Shown: piece after piece, positions 42,606 to 51,226 of the stretch
How positions within the stretch are numbered: position 1 is the stretch's first letter
How the letters are laid out: every line of letters begins with the position of its first letter
Assembly: GCA_963205235.1 (NCBI GenBank)
Contig: CAUJIP010000023.1
Coordinates: 1-64,000, forward strand
DNA length: 64,000 bases
Direction of reading: 5' to 3'
Origin: Pseudomonadota bacterium
GTDB lineage: Bacteria; Pseudomonadota; Alphaproteobacteria; Rhodobacterales; Rhodobacteraceae
Notes under the pieces: generated by a model
What the model saw: the letters and a program-made list of their open reading frames with translations, nothing else
Databases searched by the model: none
What the model was told of the DNA's origin: nothing
Translations under genes and position numbers: made by a program

Positions 42606-44042
42606 TCACTCTGCCGCCACCGCTTCGGCCTGGTTGAGGTAGCCAAGAATCGACTCGCCCGCCTCACGTCCGTCGCGGATCGCCCAGACCACAAGGCTGG
42701 CACCGCGCACGATATCACCCACGGCATAGACGCCGGGCAGGCTGGTCGCATGGCTGCGGAAATCTGCCTTGATCGTGCCCCAGCGGGTGACCTTCAGTTC
42801 CGGCACGCCCCACAGCGTCGGCAGGTCCTCGGGTTCGAACCCCAGCGCCTGCACCACCAGATCGGCGGGTTCCACATAGTCGGCCCCCTCGATCACCTCG
42901 GGCGACTGGCGACCCGTGGCATCCGGCGCGCCAAGGCGCATCTTCTGCACCATCACGCCGTCAACCTCGGTGCCGCCGGTGAACCCCTTCGGCGCGGAAA
43001 GCCACACGAATTCAACGCCTTCTTCCTCGGCATTCTGCACTTCGCGCTGGCTGCCCGGCATGTTCGCCCGGTCACGCCGATACAGGCATTTCACCGACAA
43101 AGCCCCCTGCCGGATCGCCGTCCGCACGCAGTCCATCGCAGTATCGCCGCCGCCGATGACCACCACGCGCTTGCCGCTGGCGTTCAGCTCGCCGCTGTCA
43201 AACTCCGGCACTTCGTCGCCAAAGCCGACCCGGTTCGAGGCGGTCAGATAGTCCAGCGCCTTGACCACCCCCCGCGCGCCAACGCCCGGGGCCTCAATGT
43301 CCCGCGCCTTGTAGACGCCGGTCGCAATCAGCACCGCATCATGCTGGCCAAGGATCGCGTCAAAGCTGATGTCCTGCCCCACCGTGCAGTTCAGCACCAG
43401 ATTGACCCCACCGTCCTGCAACTGGGCAATCCGGCATTCGACCACGTCCTTTTCCAGCTTGAAGCCGGGGATGCCATAGGTCATCAACCCGCCCGCCCGG
43501 TCATAGCGGTCATAGACCGTGACCTGCACACCGGCGCGGCGCAGCACATCCGCCGCGGCAAGGCCACCGGGGCCAGCGCCGATAATCCCAACGCTTTCAA
43601 TGCGTTCGGCGTGCGGGCGGATCGGTTTGACCCAGCCTTGCTCCCAAGCAGTGTCGGTAAGGTATTTCTCGACCGACCCAATCGTCACGGTGCCATGGCC
43701 CGATTGCTCGATCACGCAGTTGCCTTCGCAAAGGCGATCCTGGGGGCAGATGCGGCCGCAGATCTCGGGGAAGGTATTGGTGGCCTGCGAAAGCTCATAG
43801 GCTTCTTGCAGCCGCCCCTCGGCGGTCAGCTTCAGCCAGTCGGGGATGTTGTTGTGCAACGGGCAATGCGACTGGCAATAGGGCACGCCGCACTGGCTGC
43901 ACCGGCTGGCCTGCTCGGCGGCCTTCTGATCGGCGAACTCACGATAGATCTCGTCAAAGTCCTGCGCGCGTGCGGAGGCATCACGCTTTTCTGGCATTTC
44001 CTTGCCCAAAGTGACGAACTTGAGCATCTTCTGCACGGCCAT
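42606..44042 (-). CDS. gltD: Glutamate synthase small subunit
   Basis: GltD passes electrons from NADPH through FAD and two [4Fe-4S] clusters to GltB. The 478-residue protein shows the N-terminal cluster ligands CSQCGVPYCQSHCPLHNNIP and CGRICPQDRLCEGNC, an FAD motif IIGAGPGGLAAADVL and an NADPH motif VVIGGGDTAMDCVR. ATG 44042 lies 10 bases from GGGAG and gives MAVQKMLKFVTLG; ATG 44051 directly abuts it. It heads the minus-strand run toward gltB. The separation from gltB by secreted-protein, GFA and hydrolase genes is unlike the contiguous enteric gltBD. Confidence 0.95.
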   Translation of the reverse strand: MAVQKMLKFVTLGKEMPEKRDASARAQDFDEIYREFADQKAAEQASRCSQCGVPYCQSHCPLHNNIPDWLKLTAEGRLQEAYELSQATNTFPEICGRICPQDRLCEGNCVIEQSGHGTVTIGSVEKYLTDTAWEQGWVKPIRPHAERIESVGIIGAGPGGLAAADVLRRAGVQVTVYDRYDRAGGLMTYGIPGFKLEKDVVECRIAQLQDGGVNLVLNCTVGQDISFDAILGQHDAVLIATGVYKARDIEAPGVGARGVVKALDYLTASNRVGFGDEVPEFDSGELNASGKRVVVIGGGDTAMDCVRTAIRQGALSVKCLYRRDRANMPGSQREVQNAEEEGVEFVWLSAPKGFTGGTEVDGVMVQKMRLGAPDATGRQSPEVIEGADYVEPADLVVQALGFEPEDLPTLWGVPELKVTRWGTIKADFRSHATSLPGVYAVGDIVRGASLVVWAIRDGREAGESILGYLNQAEAVAAE

Positions 44043-44161
44043 AGGGGGCATCTCCCGACGAAATCTTTGAAAAAGATGCCTACAGCCGATCCAGAAGCAA
44101 TAAAAGTCAGCAAAGCTTACCTATTTGCGGGTTTTTTCCGCCTGCGGGTCGCGGGGCCCAC

Positions 44162-44181
44162 ATTTAAGTGCAAATTTAAGT
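44162..44181. promoter_or_regulatory. ATTTAAGT direct repeat upstream of gltD
   Basis: ATTTAAGT occurs at 44162-44169 and 44174-44181, 12 bases apart, in the A/T-rich gap upstream of gltD. It also lies just beyond the uppP stop. It may bind a regulator. It resembles, but does not match, a CtrA site (TTAA-N8-TTAA rather than N7). Confidence 0.35.
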
Positions 44182-44202
44182 CAGTATAGTTTCCAAACTG
44201 CC

Positions 44203-45006
44203 TTAGTACCCCAGCGAAAGCGCCACCAGCGCCGCGCTGCCGACGATGATTCGCCACCAGCCGAACAGCGCATAGCCCTTGCGGCTGATGTAACTCAGCA
44301 CCCATTTCACCACGAGAACCGCCGTCACGAAGGCCACGGCAAAGCCGATGGCAATGTCGGTCACTGCGCTGAAATCCAACAGGTCTCGGCTTTTCCAAAG
44401 GTCATAGGCCACAGCAGCCCCCATGGTCGGCAGGCTGAGAAGGAACGAAAACTCCGCCGCCGCCCGCTTTTCGACGCCCAGCATCAGGGCCCCAACGATG
44501 GTTGCACCTGACCGACTGACACCCGGCACCATGGCAAGGCATTGAAAAAGCCCGATGATCAAGGACTTGCCAAACGGCAGCGCCAGCGCGTCCCGATGCA
44601 CCGGCGCGGGGGCGATACGGTCGATGACCAGCAGGACCACGCCGCCAAGGATCAGCATGACGGCAATCAGCGCTTGACCTTCGAAAAGAACGCTCTTGAT
44701 GAAATCATGCGCCAGAACCCCCACCACCATCGCCGGCAGAAAGGCCAGCAGGACCGAAACAATCGCCCTCCGCGCTGCATCCTCATGCCGGGCGCGCAGG
44801 AAAAGCCCCATGACCAGAGTGGCATAGACCGACGTCAGCGCCAGGATAGCCCCAAGCTGGATGGCAACTTCGAAGGTCCGTCCCGGCGACGAGAAGCCCA
44901 GGAAATGCCCCGCCAGCAACAGATGCCCGGTCGATGACACCGGCAGGAACTCGGTCAGGCCCTCAAGCAGGCCCAGAAATCCAGAGATGATGGTCTGATC
45001 AGCCAT
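44203..45006 (-). CDS. uppP: Undecaprenyl-diphosphate phosphatase
   Basis: UppP recycles the lipid carrier for peptidoglycan and glycan synthesis by removing a phosphate from undecaprenyl diphosphate. The 267-residue membrane protein (former BacA) has about eight hydrophobic segments and both catalytic blocks: GLTEFLPVSSTGHLLLAGH and MVPGVSRSGATIVGALMLG. It starts 3 bases after the cytochrome gene and is co-oriented with it and the NDUFA9-like gene. mtgA in this window uses the carrier that UppP regenerates. Confidence 0.96.
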   Translation of the reverse strand: MADQTIISGFLGLLEGLTEFLPVSSTGHLLLAGHFLGFSSPGRTFEVAIQLGAILALTSVYATLVMGLFLRARHEDAARRAIVSVLLAFLPAMVVGVLAHDFIKSVLFEGQALIAVMLILGGVVLLVIDRIAPAPVHRDALALPFGKSLIIGLFQCLAMVPGVSRSGATIVGALMLGVEKRAAAEFSFLLSLPTMGAAVAYDLWKSRDLLDFSAVTDIAIGFAVAFVTAVLVVKWVLSYISRKGYALFGWWRIIVGSAALVALSLGY

Positions 45007-45009
45007 GGT

Positions 45010-45891
45010 CTACCTGTCGCGGAACCTTTCTGCCCTGACGGATCCGTCGGCCTGAACCACGCCGCGCATTTCCGCCTGATCGCCCAGACGCGGGCGGTCG
45101 TCGACCCGTGTGTCGCCATCGATGACGAAGGCCGCGCCGTCAATCTCGGCCTCGCCGGTCAGCACACCCCGCAGCCGGACCCGCGCGCCGACCGGGATCG
45201 GCGCTGCGGTCCCATCGGCATCCGGTGCCCCCTGGGCGATCCAGTCGCGGATCAGGCGGATATCGTCCTCGGGCAACCAGGGCGGGCCGTCGAAGGGCAT
45301 CCTGGGGCTGGAATGGCCGACGATGCGGCGCCAAAGTTCCGACATTTCCGGGTTGCCGGGCAGGACGGCCAACCGGTCCCCGCCCCTCAGCACATTGGCC
45401 AGACTGTCCAGCCGCAGCCCTTCGGGCGGGGCGCCAAGCTTGGAGTTGTCGGAATGGCACTTGATGCAGGATTTGAGGAAGATCGGTTCGACATCCGGCC
45501 ACAGAACCGGCTCTCCCGGCGCGGGACGCAGGCGGGCCGGGGCCGGAGTGGAGGCCACCGTGCCCGCTGGCATTCCTGCCATCACCCAGGCCTCGACCGA
45601 GGCGATCTGGTCAGGGTCCAGGAAGGGCGGCCCGTCCAGCGGCATCTGCGGCTGAGCCTCGCCGCGCAGGCGTTGCAGAAGCGGGCTGGCAGCATCGCCC
45701 GCCACCACGACCGGCCCGTTCTCGCTGCCTGCCAGAACGCCGTCCAGAGTATCCAGACGCAGGCCCAGGGGGGCATCTTCGCCGGAATGGCAGATCACGC
45801 AACGCTCGGCGAACAGCGTGCCGATCTGATCGAAGTCCTCTGCCATCCCCGGTCCGGCCAGCAGGGCCAGCGATAGGGCGGCGCGGCGCAT
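45010..45891 (-). CDS. Duplicated di-haem c-type cytochrome with DUF5666-like tail
   Basis: The 293-residue exported protein has a signal peptide (about 1-17) and two similar halves. Each begins with a haem motif (CVICH at 31-35; CIKCH at 142-146), then GLRLDTLDGVL or GLRLDSLANVL, then a Met-containing PQMPLDGPP or PRMPFDGPP and a helix ending AWVMAGMP or DWIAQGAP. The Met is a likely axial ligand. This resembles planctomycete-type PSCyt1 domains. The last ~70 residues (VGARVRLRGVLTGEAEIDG; VRAERFRD) resemble DUF5666. It overlaps the NDUFA9-like gene by one base (TGATG). Electron partner is unknown. Confidence 0.8.
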   Translation of the reverse strand: MRRAALSLALLAGPGMAEDFDQIGTLFAERCVICHSGEDAPLGLRLDTLDGVLAGSENGPVVVAGDAASPLLQRLRGEAQPQMPLDGPPFLDPDQIASVEAWVMAGMPAGTVASTPAPARLRPAPGEPVLWPDVEPIFLKSCIKCHSDNSKLGAPPEGLRLDSLANVLRGGDRLAVLPGNPEMSELWRRIVGHSSPRMPFDGPPWLPEDDIRLIRDWIAQGAPDADGTAAPIPVGARVRLRGVLTGEAEIDGAAFVIDGDTRVDDRPRLGDQAEMRGVVQADGSVRAERFRDR

Positions 45892-46877
45892 CACGCCTTT
45901 TTCAGGTTCTTGGCCGAATCCTTGATCGCTGCAAACTGGCCCGAGGGGCGATAGGTCCACAGATATTCGGGCAGGACGGATTCCATCGAGGTCGGCTCGA
46001 TCCCAAGATCGGCAAAGCCTTTGGCGCCCGCCGCCACCACATTGTCATGGCGCAAAGTCTTGACCTGATCGCCGGTCAGAACCTTGTTCTCGATCAGCCC
46101 CAGCGTCACGGCCTGCACCGCGTCAAAGCCGAAGGCCATGACCTTTGCCACCAGGAACGGCAGGTTCACCACCGCGCGGCGGCGCTGGATCACCGGCAGC
46201 ATCCGGCCCATCAGGCCGCGGAACGTGTCGACGTCCGGACCGCCAAGTTCATAAACGCCGGGGGCCGCTTGGCCCAGAACGCCCTTGACCGCCGCGGCAG
46301 CCACGTCAACCACATGCACCGGCTGAAACTTGGTATTCGCCCCGACCACAGGCAGGATCGGGCCAAACCGGGTCATCGCGGCAAAGCGGTTGAAGAAATG
46401 ATCCTCGGTCCCGAAGATCACCGAAGGCCGCAGAACCACGGCACCGGGGAACGCGGCCTGAACCGCGGCCTCACCCTCGGCCTTGCTGCGCGCATATTCG
46501 CTGTCCGCCGCGGCATCCGCCCCAATCGACGAAATCTGCACCAGATGCGCCACACCCTCTGCGGCGGCGATCCGGGCGATCCGGCCAGCACCCTCGGCCT
46601 GGACCGGGCCAAAGCTGTTTGCCCCCCAGCGCAAGAAAGTGCCGACGCAGTTCACCACGGCATCCGCGCCCTTGGTCACCGCGCGCACCGAAGCATCGTC
46701 ACGGATGTTGCAAAACACCGGCTCGACCTGACCGGGCGCGCCATAGGGTTTCACGAACAAAGCCTCGTTCGGGCGGCGGCAGGCCACGCGGACGCGCCAG
46801 CCCTCTTTCGCCATGGCCCGTGCGATATACCGACCGACAAAGCCCGAACCGCCGAAGATCGTGACCAGCTTGCTCAT
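45891..46877 (-). CDS. Complex I NDUFA9-like NAD(P)-binding protein
   Basis: This 328-residue protein of the atypical SDR fold is related to the NDUFA9 accessory subunit of mitochondrial complex I. It shows VTIFGGSGFVGRYIARAMAKEG, VVNCVGTFLRWG, SSIGADAAADSEYARSKAEGE with the YxxxK motif, and VVLRPSVIFGTEDHFFNRFA. In alphaproteobacteria it is thought to be an assembly or accessory factor for complex I or ubiquinone metabolism. GGAGG is 7 bases before ATG 46877 but only 1 base before ATG 46883, so I chose 46877. Confidence 0.9.
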   Translation of the reverse strand: MSKLVTIFGGSGFVGRYIARAMAKEGWRVRVACRRPNEALFVKPYGAPGQVEPVFCNIRDDASVRAVTKGADAVVNCVGTFLRWGANSFGPVQAEGAGRIARIAAAEGVAHLVQISSIGADAAADSEYARSKAEGEAAVQAAFPGAVVLRPSVIFGTEDHFFNRFAAMTRFGPILPVVGANTKFQPVHVVDVAAAAVKGVLGQAAPGVYELGGPDVDTFRGLMGRMLPVIQRRRAVVNLPFLVAKVMAFGFDAVQAVTLGLIENKVLTGDQVKTLRHDNVVAAGAKGFADLGIEPTSMESVLPEYLWTYRPSGQFAAIKDSAKNLKKA

Positions 46878-47002
46878 GCGCATTCCTCCGAAGGCACCCG
46901 AAGGGCACCGGAAACCTTGGCGATGAATAGCCCCGCCGCCCCGCACGGGCAAGGCCAAACCCAAGGAGAAACACCGACCCTGAAATTTCGCACCGCAGGC
47001 CG

Positions 47003-47031
47003 TTGACACTGCCAAATCACCCCGTTACATC
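47003..47031 (+). promoter_or_regulatory. Promoter of tRNA-Leu
   Basis: A perfect -35 hexamer TTGACA (47003-47008) is followed by 17 bases and TACATC (47026-47031). Initiation 6-10 bases later would fall just before the tRNA at 47042. It is the best sigma70-type promoter I see in the window. Confidence 0.7.
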
Positions 47032-47041
47032 GCCCATCAGT

Positions 47042-47126
47042 GCCCAGATGGCGGAATTGGTAGACGCACTGGTTTCAGGTACCAGCGCTGCAAGGCGTGG
47101 AGGTTCGAGTCCTCTTCTGGGCACCA
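47042..47126 (+). tRNA. tRNA-Leu (anticodon CAG)
   Basis: The cloverleaf can be folded by hand. Acceptor GCCCAGA (47042-47048) pairs with TCTGGGC (47116-47122), the anticodon stem CTGGT/ACCAG encloses TTCAGGT with CAG at 47076-47078, and the T arm carries TTCGAGT (47104-47110). A long variable arm, as expected for leucine, lies between. ACCA is encoded at 47123-47126. It reads CUG codons, the commonest leucine codon in this G+C-rich DNA. A terminator follows 3 bases later. Confidence 0.97.
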
Positions 47127-47129
47127 TCC

Positions 47130-47163
47130 AAAGGCCGCGCTTCAGCAATGAAGCGCGGCCTTT
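47130..47163 (+). terminator. Terminator after tRNA-Leu
   Basis: A perfect 15-bp stem, AAAGGCCGCGCTTCA (47130-47144) with its complement at 47149-47163, encloses the tetraloop GCAA. It begins 3 bases after the tRNA's CCA. It ends in TTT and then GCATTTCC. Confidence 0.8.
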
Positions 47164-47318
47164 GCATTTCCGGGCCTGTACAGCCGCCGCGCTTTCCGCT
47201 ACTGGCCCCCCACGGTCGAGATTCCGCGACTGTGGGCAGGGAGGCCCGCAGCACGAAGGGGACAGGGGCCGTTTGGCTTTTATGGGCGCTGGCCGTCCCC
47301 CCTTTGGAAAAGACATCG

Positions 47319-49844
47319 ATGACGATTGAAAACGTGGCCGCGCCGCTGGCGCAGGCTTTGGCGCAGAAGGGCTATGAAAGCCTGACTGCCGTGCAGGATG
47401 CTGTGCTGGTTGACGGCGTGGCCGGGCGCGACCTTCTGGTTTCGGCGCAGACCGGATCGGGCAAGACCGTGGCCTTTGGCCTTGCGGTGGCACCAGAGAT
47501 TCTGGGCGGGCAGGACGTTCTGCTTTACGCCGATCACCCGCTGGCGCTGATCATTGCCCCCACCCGCGAGCTGGCCTTGCAGGTCGCGCGGGAGCTGGAG
47601 TGGCTGTATGCGGGCGCGGGGGCAAAGATCGCCACTTGCGTTGGCGGCATGGACTATCGCACCGAAAAGCGCGCGCTGGACCGTGGGGCGCATATCGTCG
47701 TTGGCACACCCGGCCGGTTGCGCGACCATATCGAACGTCGCAGCCTTGACCTTTCCGGCCTGCGCGCCGCAGTGCTGGACGAAGCCGACGAGATGCTGGA
47801 TCTGGGCTTTTCCGAAGATCTTGAATTCATCCTTGCCGCCGCACCGCCGGAACGCCGCACGCTGATGTTTTCGGCCACCGTGCCGAAGGAAATTGAAAAG
47901 CTGGCGGCGACCTTCCAGAAGGATGCCCTGCGCATCGTCGCCCAAGGCGAGGCGAAGCAGCACGTCGACATCGAATACAAGGCGATTTCGGTGGCCGTGC
48001 GTGACCGAGAACACGCGATCTTCAACGTCCTGCGCTTCTATGAGGCGAAGACTGCCATCGTCTTCTGCAAGACCCGCGTGAACGTGAACCACCTGCTGGC
48101 CCGGATGGGCAACCGGGGGTTCCAGGTCGTGGCGCTGTCGGGTGAACTTTCCCAACAGGAGCGCACCCACGCGCTGCAAGCGCTGCGGGATGGTCGGGCG
48201 CGGGTTTGTATCGCCACCGACGTCGCTGCGCGCGGCATCGATCTGCCGGGGCTGGAACTGGTGATCCATGCGGATCTGCCGTCGAACTCGGAGATTCTGC
48301 TGCACCGCTCGGGTCGTACGGGCCGCGCCGGGAAAAAGGGCGTCTCGGCCCTGATCGTGACGCCTGCCGAATACAAGAAGGCGCAGCGTCTGCTTGCCGG
48401 GGCCAAGGTTGTCGCCGAATGGGGTGCCGCGCCCGGTGCCGATGACGTGCAGGCCAAGGACGACTTGCGGATTCTGGAGCACCCGACGCTGACCATGCCG
48501 ATCGGCGACGATGTTGGTATTGCCGGGGACCTGCTGGAGCAGTTCGGCGCCGAAACCCTTGCCGCCGCCTTTGTCCGCCTGTGGCGCGAAGGCCGGTCCG
48601 CGCCGGAGGTCCTGTCCACCGACCTTCCGGTTCCGCCGCAATCCGCCCCGCGTGAGCGTGGCGAGTTTGGTCCTTCGGTCTGGTTCCGCATCGGTGTTGG
48701 CCGCGCTGGCCGGGCCGAGGCGCGCTGGCTGCTTCCGAAAATCTGCGATGCAGGCAGCATCGCCAAGGACGGCATCGGCGCGATCCGCGTGCGCGAGGAT
48801 GAAACCTTTGTGCAGATCCTTGAGGCCTTGGCCCCCCGGTTCGGCACGCAGGTCGACCTGGACAAGGGCCTGATGATGGAGCGGGTCGAGGGCGAGCCGG
48901 ATTTCGACAAGCCGCGCTTTGACAAGCCGCGCTTTGAGCGGCCCGATCGCCCCGAACGCACCGAACGCCGCGAAAAGCCCGCCTATACCCCGAAACCGCC
49001 GCGCGTGGTCGAGGATGACGAAGCCCCGCGCAAGACATACGAGCCTGCGGACCGCAGCGAAGACCGGCCCCGCCCGAACTCGCGCCCTCCGAAGCCCGAG
49101 TGGAAAGAGGCCGCGCGCGCGTCTGATGAAGACCGTCCGCGTCCTGCGGCCAAGCCTTACGCCGCCAAACCTTACGCAGATCGCGCCCCGCGCAGCGAAG
49201 GCGACACCGAAGACCGCAAGCCGCGTTGGTCGCCGGACCAGAAGTCCGCTCCGCGTTCGACCGGGTTCAAAAGCCATGGGGGATCGTCAGACCGCCCCGC
49301 CCGCGCGGGTGGCTACAAGAGCCATGCCAGCGAAGGCACCGGTTACAAGGGCAAGTCCGAAGGCTACAAACCGCGCAGCGAAGGCTACAAGCCGCGCGAG
49401 GATGGAGAGCGCCCGGCGCGTGCGCCCTATGGCGCGAAGACCGAGGGCTATAAACCCCGGTCCGAAGGCTATAAACCCCGCAGCGAGGATGGTGAACGCC
49501 CGACCCGCAAGCCTTATGCCGCCAAGACCGAAGGCTATAAGCCGCGCAGCGAAGGGTTCAAACCGCGCGAGGATGGCGAACGTCCGGCCCGCAAACCCTA
49601 TGCCCCCAAAGGCGACGGCTTCAAACCGCGTGAGGATGGCGACCGTCCGAAAAAGACCTTCGCCCCCCGTGGCGATGACGCGCGTCCCTTTGTGAAACGT
49701 GAAGGTGCGGGCAAGCCCGGCGGGTTCAAATCGGCAGCACCGGGCGGGAAGAAGCCCTTCGACAAGGCGCGTCCCGAAAAGCCCAAGACCGATGCCAAGG
49801 ACACGTCCAAGCGATTCGTTCCGCCGAAGGGTCCGAAACGCTAA
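47319..49844 (+). CDS. DEAD-box RNA helicase with repetitive C-terminal tail
   Basis: This ATP-dependent RNA helicase is 841 residues long and probably remodels ribosomal or cold-shock RNA. Core motifs in order: Walker A AQTGSGKT (43-50), PTREL, TPGRL, DEAD (154-157), SAT (185-187) and HRSGRTGRAG (329-338). A DbpA/CsdA-like RNA-binding domain (about 450-525, VWFRIGVGRAGRAEARWLLP) follows. From about 540 the tail is charged and disordered; residues ~676-790 hold about four imperfect 28-residue repeats built on EGYKPRSEGYKPREDGERP. ATG 47319 begins the conserved core; the frame upstream runs into the tRNA terminator. Confidence 0.93.
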   Translation: MTIENVAAPLAQALAQKGYESLTAVQDAVLVDGVAGRDLLVSAQTGSGKTVAFGLAVAPEILGGQDVLLYADHPLALIIAPTRELALQVARELEWLYAGAGAKIATCVGGMDYRTEKRALDRGAHIVVGTPGRLRDHIERRSLDLSGLRAAVLDEADEMLDLGFSEDLEFILAAAPPERRTLMFSATVPKEIEKLAATFQKDALRIVAQGEAKQHVDIEYKAISVAVRDREHAIFNVLRFYEAKTAIVFCKTRVNVNHLLARMGNRGFQVVALSGELSQQERTHALQALRDGRARVCIATDVAARGIDLPGLELVIHADLPSNSEILLHRSGRTGRAGKKGVSALIVTPAEYKKAQRLLAGAKVVAEWGAAPGADDVQAKDDLRILEHPTLTMPIGDDVGIAGDLLEQFGAETLAAAFVRLWREGRSAPEVLSTDLPVPPQSAPRERGEFGPSVWFRIGVGRAGRAEARWLLPKICDAGSIAKDGIGAIRVREDETFVQILEALAPRFGTQVDLDKGLMMERVEGEPDFDKPRFDKPRFERPDRPERTERREKPAYTPKPPRVVEDDEAPRKTYEPADRSEDRPRPNSRPPKPEWKEAARASDEDRPRPAAKPYAAKPYADRAPRSEGDTEDRKPRWSPDQKSAPRSTGFKSHGGSSDRPARAGGYKSHASEGTGYKGKSEGYKPRSEGYKPREDGERPARAPYGAKTEGYKPRSEGYKPRSEDGERPTRKPYAAKTEGYKPRSEGFKPREDGERPARKPYAPKGDGFKPREDGDRPKKTFAPRGDDARPFVKREGAGKPGGFKSAAPGGKKPFDKARPEKPKTDAKDTSKRFVPPKGPKR
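49348..49680 (+). repeat. In-frame tandem repeats of the helicase tail
   Basis: About four imperfect copies of an 84-87 base unit encode GYKPRSEGYKPR(E/S)DGERP, diverging at the last copy. Being in frame and ending before a strong terminator, they are coding repeats, not a CRISPR or VNTR locus. Copy number probably varies between strains. Confidence 0.75.
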
Positions 49845-49866
49845 GCCACCTATTGTGATCACGAAT

Positions 49867-49900
49867 ATCGGGCCGGAGCTTTCAAAAGCTCCGGCCCGAT
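49867..49900. terminator. Bidirectional terminator after the helicase
   Basis: A perfect 14-bp stem, ATCGGGCCGGAGCT (49867-49880) with AGCTCCGGCCCGAT (49887-49900), has a 6-base loop and is followed by CTCTTTGG. It separates the convergent helicase and ubiH-type genes. Confidence 0.8.
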
Positions 49901-49918
49901 CTCTTTGGTGACTTGGGC

Positions 49919-51148
49919 CTAGACGGGCCGCCCGGTCAGCAGCTTCGGCAGATCGCCTGACAGCCCCGCCGCCTCGCGGATGAAGTGGCGGCGCAGGCCG
50001 GGCATCTTGCCGACAAGGCTCATCCCCAGATCGCGGCCCATCCGCAGCAGCGGGTTATCGGTCGAAAAGACCCGGTTCACCGTGTCCATCCCCAAGGCCA
50101 GCGCTGTGGAATCGAACCGCCGCCAGCGTTGGTAGTCTTCAAGCGCCACCGCGCTGCCCACGTCTTCGCCCCGGCGGCGGGCAAGGATCAGAACCTCGGC
50201 CAAGGCAGCCACATCGCGCAGGCCCAGGTTCAGCCCCTGCCCGGCAATCGGATGCACCCCATGCGCTGCGTCACCCACAAGGGCCACACGCGGGGCGATG
50301 AAGCGTTCGGCAAGTGACAGGGACAAGGGATAGGTGAAGCGCGCACCTGCCAAGGCAATCCCGCCCAGCCGGTCCCCGAAACGGGGGCGCAGAACCTCAA
50401 GGTATTCCGCATCCGGCAAAGCCTGAATCGCGGCGGCAGTGGCGTCTGCCTCGCTCCAGACGATGCTGGAATGATGACCGCCTTTCAGGGGCAGGATGGC
50501 CAGGGGGCCTGACGGCATGAAAACCTGGCTTGCCACGCCTTCATGGTCGAAGTCATGCCGGATGGCGGTCACAAGCGCGGTCTGGCCATAGCCCCAGCCG
50601 ATCCGCCTGATCCCGGCACGCAAGGCGACGCCTGATCCGCGACCGTCGCACCCGATCAGAAGCCCGGCGCGCAGGCTGCGACCCGAGGCAAGCGTGACCA
50701 TGACCCCAGCCGGATCAACTGCCTGCGCCACCACGGTTTCGCCTGACAGAAGCGTAACACCGGGCGCCGCATTCATCGCGGCAAGGAAAGCCGCGTAAAG
50801 GTGCCGGTCCTCAAGCATCTGGCCCATGGGGCCTTCCTCGATCTCGGCATGATCGAAGTTCAGGAAGAAGGGCACGTTGCCGCCACCCGCATGCCCGTCG
50901 CCGGTGCGGATCTTCAGGATCGGTTGCGCCTTGTCAGCGACCTGTCCCCAGACCCCGATCGCCTGCAACAGCCGGACCGAGGCGATGGCCAACGCATAGG
51001 CGCGCCCGTCGAACCCGGCTTCGGCACGTACCGGGGCAGGGCGGGCATCCACCACCGTCACCCGGAACCCACCCTGCGCCAACGCAAGCGCCAGCGCGGG
51101 GCCGTTCAGCCCGCCGCCTGCAATCAGGATATCGGTGTCCCTTGTCAT
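49919..51148 (-). CDS. UbiH/UbiF-type FAD-dependent hydroxylase
   Basis: This is an aromatic-ring flavoprotein monooxygenase of ubiquinone synthesis. The 409-residue protein has the dinucleotide motif LIAGGGLNGPALALALAQGG near its start, a conserved DG region (GLLIGCDGRGSGV) and the FAD block ALVGDAAHGVHPIAGQGLNLGLRD, which includes the UbiH/VisC signature HPIAGQGLN. Which ring position it hydroxylates cannot be told from sequence. ATG 51148 begins the conserved sequence; the frame continues to 51340. It is divergent from the amidase. Confidence 0.9.
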   Translation of the reverse strand: MTRDTDILIAGGGLNGPALALALAQGGFRVTVVDARPAPVRAEAGFDGRAYALAIASVRLLQAIGVWGQVADKAQPILKIRTGDGHAGGGNVPFFLNFDHAEIEEGPMGQMLEDRHLYAAFLAAMNAAPGVTLLSGETVVAQAVDPAGVMVTLASGRSLRAGLLIGCDGRGSGVALRAGIRRIGWGYGQTALVTAIRHDFDHEGVASQVFMPSGPLAILPLKGGHHSSIVWSEADATAAAIQALPDAEYLEVLRPRFGDRLGGIALAGARFTYPLSLSLAERFIAPRVALVGDAAHGVHPIAGQGLNLGLRDVAALAEVLILARRRGEDVGSAVALEDYQRWRRFDSTALALGMDTVNRVFSTDNPLLRMGRDLGMSLVGKMPGLRRHFIREAAGLSGDLPKLLTGRPV

Positions 51149-51226
51149 ATGCCTTACATGGCGCTGCAAAGCGCGATTGTCCATGCGTCGCCAAGCCGCT
51201 ACGCTTTGATGAAAATGGGGGATGCG

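Noticed and set aside
44162-44181. CtrA binding site upstream of gltD
   Set aside because: The two TTAA blocks are separated by 8 rather than 7 bases, and nothing else supports cell-cycle control.
47280-49277. A minus-strand frame of 665 codons opposite the helicase
   Set aside because: It mirrors the repeated coding tail and core of the helicase, which has full motif support.
49348-49680. Regular repeats that might be a CRISPR or satellite array
   Set aside because: The repeats are 84-87 bases, in frame, and encode a low-complexity protein tail without spacer-like segments.
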